A stretch of 54,148 nucleotides of DNA, from positions 1 to 54,148 of the forward strand of contig JAPLJW010000337.1 of the NCBI GenBank assembly GCA_026388365.1, given 5' to 3'. Position numbers and translations under genes: made by a program. Positions 26,714 to 35,684 of this stretch are shown here, one piece after another. Every line of letters begins with the position of its first letter. Position 1 is the stretch's first letter. Source of the stretch: Deltaproteobacteria bacterium (GTDB lineage: Bacteria; Desulfobacterota; Syntrophia; Syntrophales; UBA5619). The notes below the pieces were generated by a model. It was not told where the DNA came from. It made no database searches and saw only the letters and a program-made list of their open reading frames with translations.

Positions 26714-27532
26714 ATGAAAAAGAAGGCAACCAAATCCTATTCTAACCGGTGGGGTAAAAGAGTCCTCTACGGCCTCTGTGGCTTGATACTCCTCTTCTTG
26801 AATTCTCCCATTTTTATTGTGTTCCCTATGTCATTCAGCTCGGCGAGTTACCTTGCCTTCCCGCCGCCGGGTTACTCCCTGCAGTGGTACCAAAAATTCT
26901 TACAACACGCCGATTGGATCCAGTCTACGTGGTGTAGTTTCCAAATTGCATTCATCGTCACCCTCCTATCCACCACCCTGGGAACGCTGGGGAGCTTAGG
27001 TTTCGTAAGAGGCAGATTCAGAGGGAAAAACCTCATATCTGCTTTTGTGATCTCACCCCTCATTGTCCCCTATATCATTATTGCCCTCGCCTCCTATTTC
27101 TTTCTGGCAAAATTTCGCCTCGTGGGATCGCAAGTGGGCTTGATTTTGATTCACACCGTCATTGCCGTCCCGATCGTCTTTATTATTGTCTCAAACACAT
27201 TGAGAAACTTCGATGTCTCCTTAGAAAAGGCAGCTATGATCATGGGAGCCAATCGGGTCCGAACCTTTTTCAAGGTCACCTTACCTCTGATCCGAACAGG
27301 CGTGTTCAGTGGTGCTTTTTTTTCATTTCTCACTTCTTTCGATGAGCTCATCATTGTTTTGTTTATCGGAGGCGTCAAAGTTGTGACCCTTCCAAGGAAG
27401 ATGTGGGAAGGGGTAAGGCATGAGACTGACCCTACAATTACCGCGGCTGCGACCATCCTGATTTTGTTTTCCGTTCTTGTCCTTGCCCTGATCATGATAA
27501 TTCAGGCGGTCTCTGAGAAAAGGAGGACCTAA
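26714..27532 (+). CDS. ABC transporter permease, PotC-like
   Basis: 272 residues, about six membrane segments. The EAA loop reads LEKAAMIMGANRVRTFFKVTLPLIRTGVFSG, and SFDELIIVLFIGG follows. SFSSASYLAFPPPGYSLQWYQKFL near the N-terminus is characteristic of the second permease of this family. It pairs with the gene at 25831. Confidence 0.92.
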   Translation: MKKKATKSYSNRWGKRVLYGLCGLILLFLNSPIFIVFPMSFSSASYLAFPPPGYSLQWYQKFLQHADWIQSTWCSFQIAFIVTLLSTTLGTLGSLGFVRGRFRGKNLISAFVISPLIVPYIIIALASYFFLAKFRLVGSQVGLILIHTVIAVPIVFIIVSNTLRNFDVSLEKAAMIMGANRVRTFFKVTLPLIRTGVFSGAFFSFLTSFDELIIVLFIGGVKVVTLPRKMWEGVRHETDPTITAAATILILFSVLVLALIMIIQAVSEKRRT

Positions 27533-27600
27533 ACGGCACATCAAGAGAAAGGCGAATTCTTTTATTGGATCTCACCGGAAAGTCAGGCTTTGGAGATGAT

Positions 27601-29049
27601 ATGACAAAGGTTTCCAGGATCACAGGTGCTACAGTGGTTGCCTTTCAGGAAGGGCACCATTGTCTTCTTGAGGGAGGCGAGTTGGTGTGGAAGGGGGATC
27701 GGATCATCCATGTGGGTCGAGATTTCCCTGAAACGGTGGATGAAGAAATCAACGGACAGGGAACATTGGTGCTCCCGGGCCTTATCAATCTCCACGTACA
27801 CGGCGGAATTGACCGTCAGGTCTTCATGCTTGATCTGGGGCGAAGGGATCTCTTGGGCTCGGGACTTCTTTGCTACCTCACTCCCCTGCACCAGAAGCCT
27901 CCCCTGGATGAAAAAGACTGCCGCACCGGTGCCCAATTTGCTCTTTACCAATTGGTGAAAAATGGGTCTACCACCTTTATGCACTTGGGAGCGGATCCCA
28001 AAGAGTGTGACATCATGGCCGAGGAGGCGGAGAAGCTCGGGGTGCGTGCCTATATCGCGCCTCCTGTCCGGTCCGCATACGAGCAGTTGGATCATGAGGG
28101 CCGCCTCCACTACCGGTGGAATGAGAAAAGGGGTGAACAGGATCTCCGGACCGCAGTCGACTTTGCCCAGTCTCTTCGAGGCATAGCACACGATCGAATT
28201 CAGCCCTTTCTGTATGCCTACACAGTAGATACATGTACTCCACAGCTTTTGAAGGAGAGCAAAGTCGAGGCCCGAAGATTGGGCGTTCCTTTTCACATTC
28301 ATGCGGCTTATACCCTGTATGAGTTTCACGAGATCCTACGTCGGTATGGCAAGACCCCTATTGTCTATCTCGACGATCTGGGAATCTTAGACAAGGGAAC
28401 CATCCTTGGACACTGCATTTTTACCTCTGGCCACCGCCAGGTTCCGTACCCGAATGGTGATGATCTGAGTATCCTCGCTCGTTCCGGAGTCACCGTTGCT
28501 CACTGCCCACTCGTCTTTGCTCGTAGGGGGATTGCACTTGATACTATGGCTCGTTATCTGAGACAAGGGATCAACTTAGGTCTTGGCACAGACTCGGTTC
28601 CTTTCGACATTATCGGTGAAATGCGGATTGCTTCGCTGATCTGCAAGGTCATGGAACAGGATTTCTCTGTCGGTCGAGCAGATGAGATTCTGAATCTTGT
28701 AACCCTTGGAGGTTCAAAAGCCCTCGGTCGAGATGATCTGGGAAGGATTGAGCCTGGAGCCAAAGCTGATATGACCATCCTGAGGTTAGAATCCCTCTAC
28801 CTTTTACCTTTTTATGATCCTATCAGGGCCCTGCTTGCCGGTGGAAGTGGTCACTTGGTGGAAACGGTTATTATCGATGGGAAGAAAGTTGTTACGGATG
28901 GTCGGGTAACTAAACTTGACGAGGGATCCCTCTTTCATGACGTCCAAGAGATTGGAATGAAGAACCTTTCCTTCCTTGTTGCACACCATTGGAGTGCAAT
29001 GAAAAAAGCAGAGATTTTCCCTCCCTCTTTACCCTATTACAAATTATAA
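27601..29049 (+). CDS. Amidohydrolase, chlorohydrolase/deaminase-like (MtaD/TrzN type)
   Basis: 482 residues from the ATG at 27601, with GGAG 7 bases upstream; the frame extends 12 codons further but without a ribosome site. The amidohydrolase metal site is intact: H65 and H67 (LINLHVHGG), H232/H234 (FHIHAAYT), H271 (LGHCIF) and D331 (GLGTDSVPFD). The C-terminus has the family's GKADMTIL-like PGAKADMTILRL. Such enzymes deaminate or hydrolyse ring C-N bonds in purine- or triazine-like molecules, or cleave linear amidines. It is 68 bases downstream of the permease and is followed closely by an M20 enzyme, which suggests processing of the imported compound. Confidence 0.85.
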   Translation: MTKVSRITGATVVAFQEGHHCLLEGGELVWKGDRIIHVGRDFPETVDEEINGQGTLVLPGLINLHVHGGIDRQVFMLDLGRRDLLGSGLLCYLTPLHQKPPLDEKDCRTGAQFALYQLVKNGSTTFMHLGADPKECDIMAEEAEKLGVRAYIAPPVRSAYEQLDHEGRLHYRWNEKRGEQDLRTAVDFAQSLRGIAHDRIQPFLYAYTVDTCTPQLLKESKVEARRLGVPFHIHAAYTLYEFHEILRRYGKTPIVYLDDLGILDKGTILGHCIFTSGHRQVPYPNGDDLSILARSGVTVAHCPLVFARRGIALDTMARYLRQGINLGLGTDSVPFDIIGEMRIASLICKVMEQDFSVGRADEILNLVTLGGSKALGRDDLGRIEPGAKADMTILRLESLYLLPFYDPIRALLAGGSGHLVETVIIDGKKVVTDGRVTKLDEGSLFHDVQEIGMKNLSFLVAHHWSAMKKAEIFPPSLPYYKL

Positions 29050-29062
29050 GGAGACAGCCAAT

Positions 29063-30295
29063 ATGCATCGAGAAGAACTCCTCAAGCGAATCGAATCTGA
29101 CAAGGAACGAATTCTGAATCTGTGCAAGAAGTTGGTGCAGATCCCGAGTGAAAATCCGCCCGGTGACACACAGGCTATTGTGAAATTTCTGGGTACTTTG
29201 TTTCAAGAAAAAGGCCTTCCTTACGAGATCTACGCTCCCCAAGCTCATATGCCCAACTTTGTCGCAAGACTCCAAGGGAAGGAAGGGGGAAGAAGATTGG
29301 TGTTGAACGGACACCTTGACACATTTCCTACCGGAGACCGGGAGGCATGGACACACGATCCATTTGGTGGGTGTCTGGAAGATGGTAAGATCTTCGGCCG
29401 TGGGGTCTCTGATATGAAAGGCGGCGATGTTGCTTCCCTGATGTCGTTCTTTTATCTCGCTGAACAGAGAGAACGGGTGAGGGGCGAGGTCGTCCTCACC
29501 CTCGTTTCCGATGAGGAAACAGGGGGAGAATGGGGAACGGCATGGCTTCTCGATCATGTGCCCGAGGTACGTGGCGATGCTGTGATCAATGGAGAACCTG
29601 GGTCCTGCGAACTCGTTCACTTTGCAGAGAAAGGGTTGGTCTGGATCGAGGTGATCTCACGCGGGAAGGCTGCCTCTGCTGCCTATCCTCATTTCGGGTC
29701 GAATGCAATTGAACATCTCTATCATTTTTTGCATGATCTGGAAAAACTCGAGATTCTTCAGGCAAGCACAGAGGAAATCTCCCGGATTCAGGAGGAAGGG
29801 GAGGAGGCGGTCGATGCCATCAAAGGGAGGGGAGCCACCGAGATCCTCAAACTTGTCACGGTGAATGTAGGAACTATCGCAGGGGGGTTGAAGTGCAATC
29901 TGATCCCTGATTTTTGCAGGGCAGAAGTGGATATCAGGTTTCCCCATGGGGTCTGTTCCTCGGACATCTTTTTGAGGATTGAGACGATTCGGTCGAAGTA
30001 TCCGGGTATCGAGTACAAGGTTAATCAAGTGGCAGAGCCGAATTATACCCCGATAGACCAGCAAATTGTGCAACTCGTGAAGAAGAACGCCGAAAGCGTC
30101 CGAGGGCATCGCATCTATCTGAGCGGAGGAATGAATGGCACCGACTGCCGTCACTTTCGAAATCGAGGTATTCCAGCCTGTATGTACGGTCCCAGAAACT
30201 ACCAGCTCGGAGGAACCGATGAGTACATCTACGTTCAAGATCTCATGGACGCTGTGAAGGTCCACACGCTTACAGCATTCGACTTTCTGTCCTGA
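29063..30295 (+). CDS. M20-family peptidase/deacylase (ArgE/DapE/ACY1-like)
   Basis: 410 residues with the full di-zinc site: H84 and D86 in NGHLDTFP, D117 in GRGVSDMKGG, catalytic E151/E152 in SDEETGGEWGT, and a late histidine in GTDCRHFRNRGIPACMYGP. The dimerisation domain (about 180-300) is present. The family removes acyl groups from amino acids or cleaves dipeptides. It starts 13 bases after the amidohydrolase ends and closes the first ABC cassette. Confidence 0.9.
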   Translation: MHREELLKRIESDKERILNLCKKLVQIPSENPPGDTQAIVKFLGTLFQEKGLPYEIYAPQAHMPNFVARLQGKEGGRRLVLNGHLDTFPTGDREAWTHDPFGGCLEDGKIFGRGVSDMKGGDVASLMSFFYLAEQRERVRGEVVLTLVSDEETGGEWGTAWLLDHVPEVRGDAVINGEPGSCELVHFAEKGLVWIEVISRGKAASAAYPHFGSNAIEHLYHFLHDLEKLEILQASTEEISRIQEEGEEAVDAIKGRGATEILKLVTVNVGTIAGGLKCNLIPDFCRAEVDIRFPHGVCSSDIFLRIETIRSKYPGIEYKVNQVAEPNYTPIDQQIVQLVKKNAESVRGHRIYLSGGMNGTDCRHFRNRGIPACMYGPRNYQLGGTDEYIYVQDLMDAVKVHTLTAFDFLS

Positions 30296-30477
30296 GGAGA
30301 TTGATCCATTTCAACACTAATGTAGCGCATCTAACGCTTCTTTACATATATTTTGACCGTCATTCTCGCAAAAAACTTTAATACTGGATAATAAGAAATA
30401 GCTTTCATCGGACCAAGTCCGAGATGACAAACCATGAAAAAGGATTTATAATTATAACGCACCACACTATAGAGCCT

Positions 30478-30794
30478 CGAGATCAAAGTCCTCGAAGAAA
30501 CCAACAATCTTGCCAAACCCGGAGTCCGAGCAGCCGAGTTTAGGGAGCCTGTCTGTGCTAGTTTTGCTGAGCCCTTGGTAAGGAGAGTTGGTTTTCGAGA
30601 ATACAGCATCCTCGGGGTGCGTAAGACGGGGGGTGGGAATTCAGGTCATGGGAATGTCGGTCCTGTGGAAGCTGGATTCCACGGTACCGAAACCAGAAAT
30701 GGTCAACGACATTGAATACGTTGTCTATTCCAAGGACCAGAAGATTGATGAATTAAGCACAACCAATTTTGTGCTCGTGACAGAGGATAGCTGA
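30478..30794 (+). pseudogene. Degenerate remnant, possibly of an M24-type peptidase
   Basis: The 600-base gap 30296-30898 has no intact gene. One frame reads EIKVLEETNNLAKPGVRAA and on to VGFREYSILG. A second frame, from about 30650, ends NFVLVTEDS at 30794. The elements KPGVRAAE, a GFREYS stretch and a terminal LVTED resemble the C-terminal half of M24 proteins, split by a frameshift. An intact M24 gene follows directly. No full metal-ligand set is present. The first 180 bases of the gap show nothing recognisable. Confidence 0.35.
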
Positions 30795-30898
30795 GAGGTA
30801 TTGACGAAGTATCCAAGAAGACAGGTATCTAAAGGGTGAGTCCCCAGTGATCCAGTTATTCGGGTTTACATCCATCGATTTGAGAAGGAGGATTTACG

Positions 30899-32092
30899 AT
30901 GATAAAGCATGTTAATCCGTCATTGAAGCAGGATCTGTTGATTCCGGAACAGGAGTTTGAGCAACGATTGGGCAAGGCACAAAAGAAGATGAGCGAACAA
31001 GGATTCGACGGACTATTGATGTTTTCGGATGGATACCGCCCAGGGCATAATCGCTATTTTGCCAATTACATTCCCTCCTCGTTGTGGAGAGTGTCCATGC
31101 TGATTCTGCCCGCAAAAGGTGAACCAACCCTCGTTATTGATCGAGAGTTTTTGCTCAAACATGCCAAAGAGATCTCTCCCATCGCTGATGTTCGCGCCAT
31201 TACGTCGCCGTGGCATTCCGGACCGCAATTCCTCGAATTGGTCAACAGAGTCTTGAAAGAAAAAGGGTTGGCCAAGAAACAGATTGGCGTCGTCGGCTTG
31301 GATATAATGCCGGCTACATTCTACGAGAGCCTGCGTCGCGGTTCTCCCGAAGTGATATTCGGAGATGCCACCGCACTCTCTGAAGAAATACGAAGAACCA
31401 AAAGTGACAAGGAAATCGAACTGCTCATGGAAGCGGTGCGGATTGCGGAAATCGGATTAAAGACCGCCGTCAGCGTCATTCGGCCAGGTATGACGGAACT
31501 GGAAGTCGCGGCTGAAACTAGGAAGGCGATGATTAAGGCCAATGAGTACTATTGCGCACCCTTTCCTTACTTCTATATCCAGTCCGGACTCGAAAGCGAG
31601 GTTCCCCAGCGAGTACCCTTCGCAACCGAGAAGGTGATTGAGGAAGGGGATATCATCTTGATGGATGTGGGGGTGAGCTACGGAGGGTATTGTGCAGATC
31701 TCTCGAGGACTTGTGTTGCCGGTCGACCATCAGAGCAGGCGCAGAGACTTCTCCGGGCGGCCGCTTCCGTATCCGAGGCGGCCTGTGAGGCAGCAACTCC
31801 AGGATCAACGCCATCAGAGATAACAAAGGTCGCCTTAAAGACACTCCTTGCCCTTGGATATGAAAAAGAGAATCTCTTCCAGGCATACCAAGGGCATAGC
31901 ATCGGAATCGAAGTGGGCGAGAGTCCTCTGATTACGGAACACGACTATACCCGGTTGGAGTTAGGAATGGTTTTCTGCGTGGAACCCGGCATAGGCGTTA
32001 AAGGCCTCGGAGGAGCGAGGGTCGAAGACATGGTGTTGGTAACAACAGAGAGACCTAAGTACCTGTCTTCTATGGAAAGGTGTCTTCTATAG
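30899..32092 (+). CDS. M24-family metallopeptidase (Xaa-Pro dipeptidase/creatinase type)
   Basis: 397 residues: an N-terminal creatinase-like domain (about 15-165) and a pita-bread catalytic domain. All five metal ligands can be placed: D256 (ILMDVGVSYGG), D267 (CADLSRTC), H333 (GHSIGIEV), E362 (CVEPGIG) and E376 (ARVEDMVLV). The family cleaves Xaa-Pro bonds or, in creatinase, an amidine C-N bond without metal; ligand retention favours a metal-dependent hydrolase. AAGGAGG precedes the ATG. It stands between two remnants. Confidence 0.9.
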   Translation: MIKHVNPSLKQDLLIPEQEFEQRLGKAQKKMSEQGFDGLLMFSDGYRPGHNRYFANYIPSSLWRVSMLILPAKGEPTLVIDREFLLKHAKEISPIADVRAITSPWHSGPQFLELVNRVLKEKGLAKKQIGVVGLDIMPATFYESLRRGSPEVIFGDATALSEEIRRTKSDKEIELLMEAVRIAEIGLKTAVSVIRPGMTELEVAAETRKAMIKANEYYCAPFPYFYIQSGLESEVPQRVPFATEKVIEEGDIILMDVGVSYGGYCADLSRTCVAGRPSEQAQRLLRAAASVSEAACEAATPGSTPSEITKVALKTLLALGYEKENLFQAYQGHSIGIEVGESPLITEHDYTRLELGMVFCVEPGIGVKGLGGARVEDMVLVTTERPKYLSSMERCLL

Positions 32093-32155
32093 AGTCTTGA
32101 ACCGAACGGCAAGAAGTGGCTAGTGACGAAATGGCAACAAGGCAAGGAGGAGCAA

Positions 32156-32396
32156 ATGGCCAGGCAAGAAATTAGGGGAAAAATATTCCAGCCACAACTA
32201 AACTTTTCTTAAGGGGAATTTCTATCTCAAACCCGAAAAAATTATTTTTCTCTCCGCTTGTGGCTGCTACGAGGGAAAAGGGATAAGAGATAAGACGATG
32301 GCAACCTATAGGGACATTAGAGAGTTATTGAAAGATGCAGGCGTGACCTGGGATTATGTGGCGAGAGTTCTGTTGATTCCGTGGCTTCATTTGGAG
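32156..32396 (+). pseudogene. Truncated, internally deleted copy of the RidA-like gene
   Basis: From the ribosome site onward this stretch matches the RidA-like gene at 22616 nearly base for base (AAGGAGGAG, ATGGC, then CAGCCACAACTAAACTTTTC and ACGAGGGAAAAGGGATAAGA). The reading frame is broken early. At about 32377 the match jumps from the middle of the gene (CTGTTGAT) to sequence just beyond the parent's stop (CCGTGGCTTCATTTGGA). The 3' third of the gene was therefore lost. It fills most of the 400-base gap between the M24 gene and the aldehyde dehydrogenase. Confidence 0.9.
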
Positions 32397-32433
32397 TAGG
32401 TGGGTCTCCACACTTAAAACGATTGGTGTCTTT

Positions 32434-32448
32434 GGGCGACCGGTTTGC
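32434..32448 (+). promoter_or_regulatory. Candidate sigma-54 promoter for the aldehyde dehydrogenase
   Basis: GGGCGACCGGTTTGC has GG-N10-GC in register and TTGC at -12. It lies 46 bases before the ATG at 32494, a natural distance for a short leader. The -24 half is a weaker match than the two promoters flanking the activator. Confidence 0.35.
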
Positions 32449-32493
32449 GTGGAATGCGAGAGTTGATCCATATAACGATAAGGGAGAGAAAGC

Positions 32494-34011
32494 ATGACAG
32501 TCCGTTTGAAGTACTGCGTTAACAACGAATGGCGCGAGTCGCAGACGATAAAGCCCTACATGCCCGTGACGAACTCCAGCACGGGAGAGGTGATTGCGGA
32601 GGCGCCCTGCTGTACGGTGGAGGAGGTCAACAGCGCGGTGGAGGCGGCAAAGGCGGCCTTTCCGGACTGGTCGTCGATGCCGGTCCAGAACCGGACGGCC
32701 GTCATGTTCCGGTTCCGCGCGCTGCTCGACGCCCATCTGGAGGAGCTTGCCCTGTCGGTTTCGACGGAACTGGGCAAGAACGTTGAAGAGGCGCGAGGCG
32801 ACATCCTCAAGAGCATCGAGGTGGTGGAACTCGCCTGCGGGGCGCCCATCCTGATGCAGGGGGATGCGCTGATGAACGTCTCGACGGGCCATGACACGGT
32901 CATGTACCGGGAGCCGGTCGGGGTTTTTGCCGGGATCGTGCCTTTCAACTTTCCCGCGATGATTCCCTTCGGCTGGATGATCCCGCTGTGCATCACGCTG
33001 GGCAACACCTTCGTCCTCAAGTCGGCGAGCCTGACACCGATGACCTCGATGAGGGTTCTGGAGCTGCTGATCGAGGCGGGGCTGCCCAAGGGGGTCGTGA
33101 ATCTTGTCACCTGCAGCCGCGTCGAGGCGGAGCTGCTCTTGAAGCACCCGGACATCCGGGGGATCTCATACGTGGGATCCACCTCGGTCGGTCTGCACAT
33201 CTATTCCACGGCAGCGGCGCACGGTAAACGCGTCCAGGCGCTCTGCGAGGCGAAAAACCACGGATTGGTGCTCAGCGACGCCGCTCTGGAGCGGGCGGCC
33301 CTGGGGATCATCAACTCGACCTTCGGCTGCGCGGGGATGCGCTGCATGGCCCTGCCGGCGCTCTGCGTCGAGGAGGCCTGCGCCGACGAGTTCATGGATT
33401 ACCTGGTGAAATTTGCCAAGCAGAGGAAGATCGGCTGCGCATACCATTCGGATACGGAACTGGGTCCGGTGGTCTCGGCCGAACACAAAGAGTCCATCAT
33501 CAACTGGATCGGCAAGGGGGTTGAAGAAGGGGCCGAATTGATTCTGGATGGCCGGAATGTCGTGGTGCCGGGCTTCGAGAACGGTCATTTTGTCGGTCCC
33601 ACGATTTTTGACCATGTCAAGACGGGCATGAGCGTGGGCGACTGCGAGATTTTCGGTCCCGTGACCACCGTCAAGCGGGTGAAGGATTTCGAAGAGGGGC
33701 TGGCGCTTATGAACGCCAATCGCTTTGCCAACGGGTCCGCCATTTTCACGCAGAACGGTTACTTTGCCCGGGAGTTCGTACACAGGACGCACGGCGGCAT
33801 GGTGGGGGTGAATGTGGGCATTCCTGTTCCGATCTCCTACTTCCCCTTCGCCGGTCACAAGGACTCCTTCTTCGGGGATCTGCACGTGATGGGCCGGGAC
33901 GGCGTGGCCTTCTATACGGAAGCGAAGTGCGTGACCTCCCGCTGGTTCGGTGAAGCGGAGAAGAAAGAGACGAAGATCAGTACCTGGGAAGGAACGATCA
34001 CCCGGAAGTAA
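32494..34011 (+). CDS. mmsA: Methylmalonate-semialdehyde dehydrogenase-like (CoA-acylating) aldehyde dehydrogenase
   Basis: 505 residues. It has the ALDH fold with GIVPFNFPAMIPFGWMIP and the catalytic cysteine C284 in GMRCMA. Where ordinary ALDHs carry a general-base glutamate (ELGG), it has EAKNHGLVL, the signature of the MmsA branch, which makes acyl-CoA from a semialdehyde with NAD and CoA. The usual motif AGQRCMA is changed to AGMRCMA, and an extra cysteine precedes it (FGCAG). The gene is clearly richer in G+C than the neighbours on both sides, so it may have a separate origin. AGGGAGAG precedes the ATG. Confidence 0.88.
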   Translation: MTVRLKYCVNNEWRESQTIKPYMPVTNSSTGEVIAEAPCCTVEEVNSAVEAAKAAFPDWSSMPVQNRTAVMFRFRALLDAHLEELALSVSTELGKNVEEARGDILKSIEVVELACGAPILMQGDALMNVSTGHDTVMYREPVGVFAGIVPFNFPAMIPFGWMIPLCITLGNTFVLKSASLTPMTSMRVLELLIEAGLPKGVVNLVTCSRVEAELLLKHPDIRGISYVGSTSVGLHIYSTAAAHGKRVQALCEAKNHGLVLSDAALERAALGIINSTFGCAGMRCMALPALCVEEACADEFMDYLVKFAKQRKIGCAYHSDTELGPVVSAEHKESIINWIGKGVEEGAELILDGRNVVVPGFENGHFVGPTIFDHVKTGMSVGDCEIFGPVTTVKRVKDFEEGLALMNANRFANGSAIFTQNGYFAREFVHRTHGGMVGVNVGIPVPISYFPFAGHKDSFFGDLHVMGRDGVAFYTEAKCVTSRWFGEAEKKETKISTWEGTITRK

Positions 34012-34164
34012 AATCCTCGGAATGTTGTTGCAGTCGCTGTCCTTACTGCGTGGCCGGAGACCGATGTGACGACGCTTGAGAAGCTAACGGATCTGGGCCG
34101 GATGGTCTGGATAATCTTTGCCGTCATGTCGTTGGTATTGATCTTTCGACCGATCGAGTTTTAG
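34012..34164 (+). pseudogene. Possible C-terminal membrane-protein remnant
   Basis: Directly after the aldehyde-dehydrogenase stop, and in the same frame, about 50 codons run to a stop at 34164. They include one good membrane segment (MVWIIFAVMSLVLIF) and end RPIEF. There is no start or ribosome site. It may be the tail of a lost transporter. The remaining 120 bases to the next gene show nothing. Confidence 0.3.
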
Positions 34165-34288
34165 CAAGCTGTTGAAAAAACAACCGTTACGTTTTCTCAA
34201 TGGTGAACTGCCGGTGAAAGAGGTTTGGAATGGCGGGTCAAATTACGGCCGGCGGGATTTATTATAAGGAGCATGAAGGAGGGACCTA

Positions 34289-35200
34289 ATGCAATTCTCA
34301 GGTAATGTGGCCTATACGAAGGAGAGAGAATGGGAACAGTATCTCATGCCCCGGACGTTGGAGGAAGCCCTGGTGTTGCTCGAAAAATTCAGAGGAGAAG
34401 CCAGGATTATCGCAGGAGGTACGGACCTTGTGGTACAGAGTCGTAGCGGAAGTCTTAGGCCCAGGGTCCTGGTCGATATCACACGGATACCAGATCTCGA
34501 TCACATCACCCTGGATAGGGATACGATCAGGATCGGTTGTCTGGTTACCCATGCCAGCGTGGTGGAGTCCTTGCTGATTCGTGAAAAAGCGACGGCCTTG
34601 AGTGAAGGTTCTTCTAGGTTAGGCTCACCTCAAATCAGGAACATGGGTACCGTGGTGGGAAATATTGTCAACGCCCAGCCGGGTGCAGATACAATCATAC
34701 CACTTCTCGTACTCGATGCCTCCGTCAAGGTAGCGAGTAGGGAAGGAGAAAGGGCAATCCCGCTCACGGAACTTTTTATGGGTGTCAGCAAGACCAGTAT
34801 AGACAGCTCCCGAGAGATCGTGACAGAGGTCCTTTTCCCGGCTCTCCGGCCAAATGAGGGTAGTGCAGCCCTACGACTTGCCAAGCGAAAATCCCTTGTG
34901 TTGCCCATACTGACCGTGGCCGTGGCCATCTCGGTCGATCTGGGAAAAAAGAATTTCCGCTTCGCAAGGATCGCGGCGGGTCCCGTTGCGCTCACACCAC
35001 TACGTTGCGTCGAGGCGGAGCGTCTGTTGTCAGGCAATTCAATCAATAATGACGTGATCGTCGAGGCGGCAGCAGCAGCGTCCCGTGCGACGAATCCCAG
35101 AACAAGCCTGATTCGCGGTACCAAGGAGTACCGGCAGACCATGGTGGCGATTCTGGTTGAGAGAGCACTTAAGTACGCACTTGAACGGTTGGAGGGATAA
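34289..35200 (+). CDS. Molybdenum hydroxylase FAD subunit (CoxM/XdhB-like)
   Basis: 303 residues with both FAD-binding motifs of the family: IIAGGTDL (40-47) and QIRNMGTVVGNI (115-126), followed by the CO dehydrogenase flavoprotein C-terminal domain. It is the middle electron carrier of a three-subunit xanthine-oxidase-family enzyme. GGAGGG precedes the ATG, and the stop is one base before the next start. Confidence 0.93.
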   Translation: MQFSGNVAYTKEREWEQYLMPRTLEEALVLLEKFRGEARIIAGGTDLVVQSRSGSLRPRVLVDITRIPDLDHITLDRDTIRIGCLVTHASVVESLLIREKATALSEGSSRLGSPQIRNMGTVVGNIVNAQPGADTIIPLLVLDASVKVASREGERAIPLTELFMGVSKTSIDSSREIVTEVLFPALRPNEGSAALRLAKRKSLVLPILTVAVAISVDLGKKNFRFARIAAGPVALTPLRCVEAERLLSGNSINNDVIVEAAAAASRATNPRTSLIRGTKEYRQTMVAILVERALKYALERLEG

Positions 35201-35201
35201 A

Positions 35202-35684
35202 ATGGTTAAAGAGACGGTCAATTTTGCGGTAAATGGTAAGAGTGTGAGTCTGGAGGTTGATCCGGGCGACATGCTGATCGACGTGCTCCGCATGAGGCTT
35301 GGCCTGACGGGGACCAAGGCCGGCTGCCGGGAGGGGGAGTGCGGCGTCTGCTCCATCATCATGAACGGTGCATTAGTGACGGCCTGCATCATACCGATCA
35401 AAAAAGCGGAGGGCTCTACCATCCTGACGATAGAGGGTCTGGAAGCAAACGGGGAGTTCCACTCGGTTCAAAAGCACTTCATTGAAAATGGCGCTATCCA
35501 GTGCGGCTTCTGTACCCCGGCCATGGTGCTGGCAGGCAAGGCGTTACTTGACAGGAATTCGAGTCCGACAAGAGCAGAGATCCAGTTAGCCATATCGGGA
35601 ATCCTTTGCAGATGTACGGGATATCAGAATATCATCAAAGCTATTGATTCCGCTTCAAAGTTGGAAAAACGAGGTAAAGTATGA
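35202..35684 (+). CDS. Molybdenum hydroxylase 2Fe-2S subunit (CoxS/XdhC-like)
   Basis: 160 residues from the ATG at 35202, which has GGAGGG upstream. It has two [2Fe-2S] clusters: the plant-type set C42, C47, C50, C62 (GCREGECGVC) and the second set C101, C104, C136, C138 (QCGFC, LCRCTG). It passes electrons from the molybdenum site to FAD. Its stop overlaps the large-subunit start (ATGA). Confidence 0.95.
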   Translation: MVKETVNFAVNGKSVSLEVDPGDMLIDVLRMRLGLTGTKAGCREGECGVCSIIMNGALVTACIIPIKKAEGSTILTIEGLEANGEFHSVQKHFIENGAIQCGFCTPAMVLAGKALLDRNSSPTRAEIQLAISGILCRCTGYQNIIKAIDSASKLEKRGKV

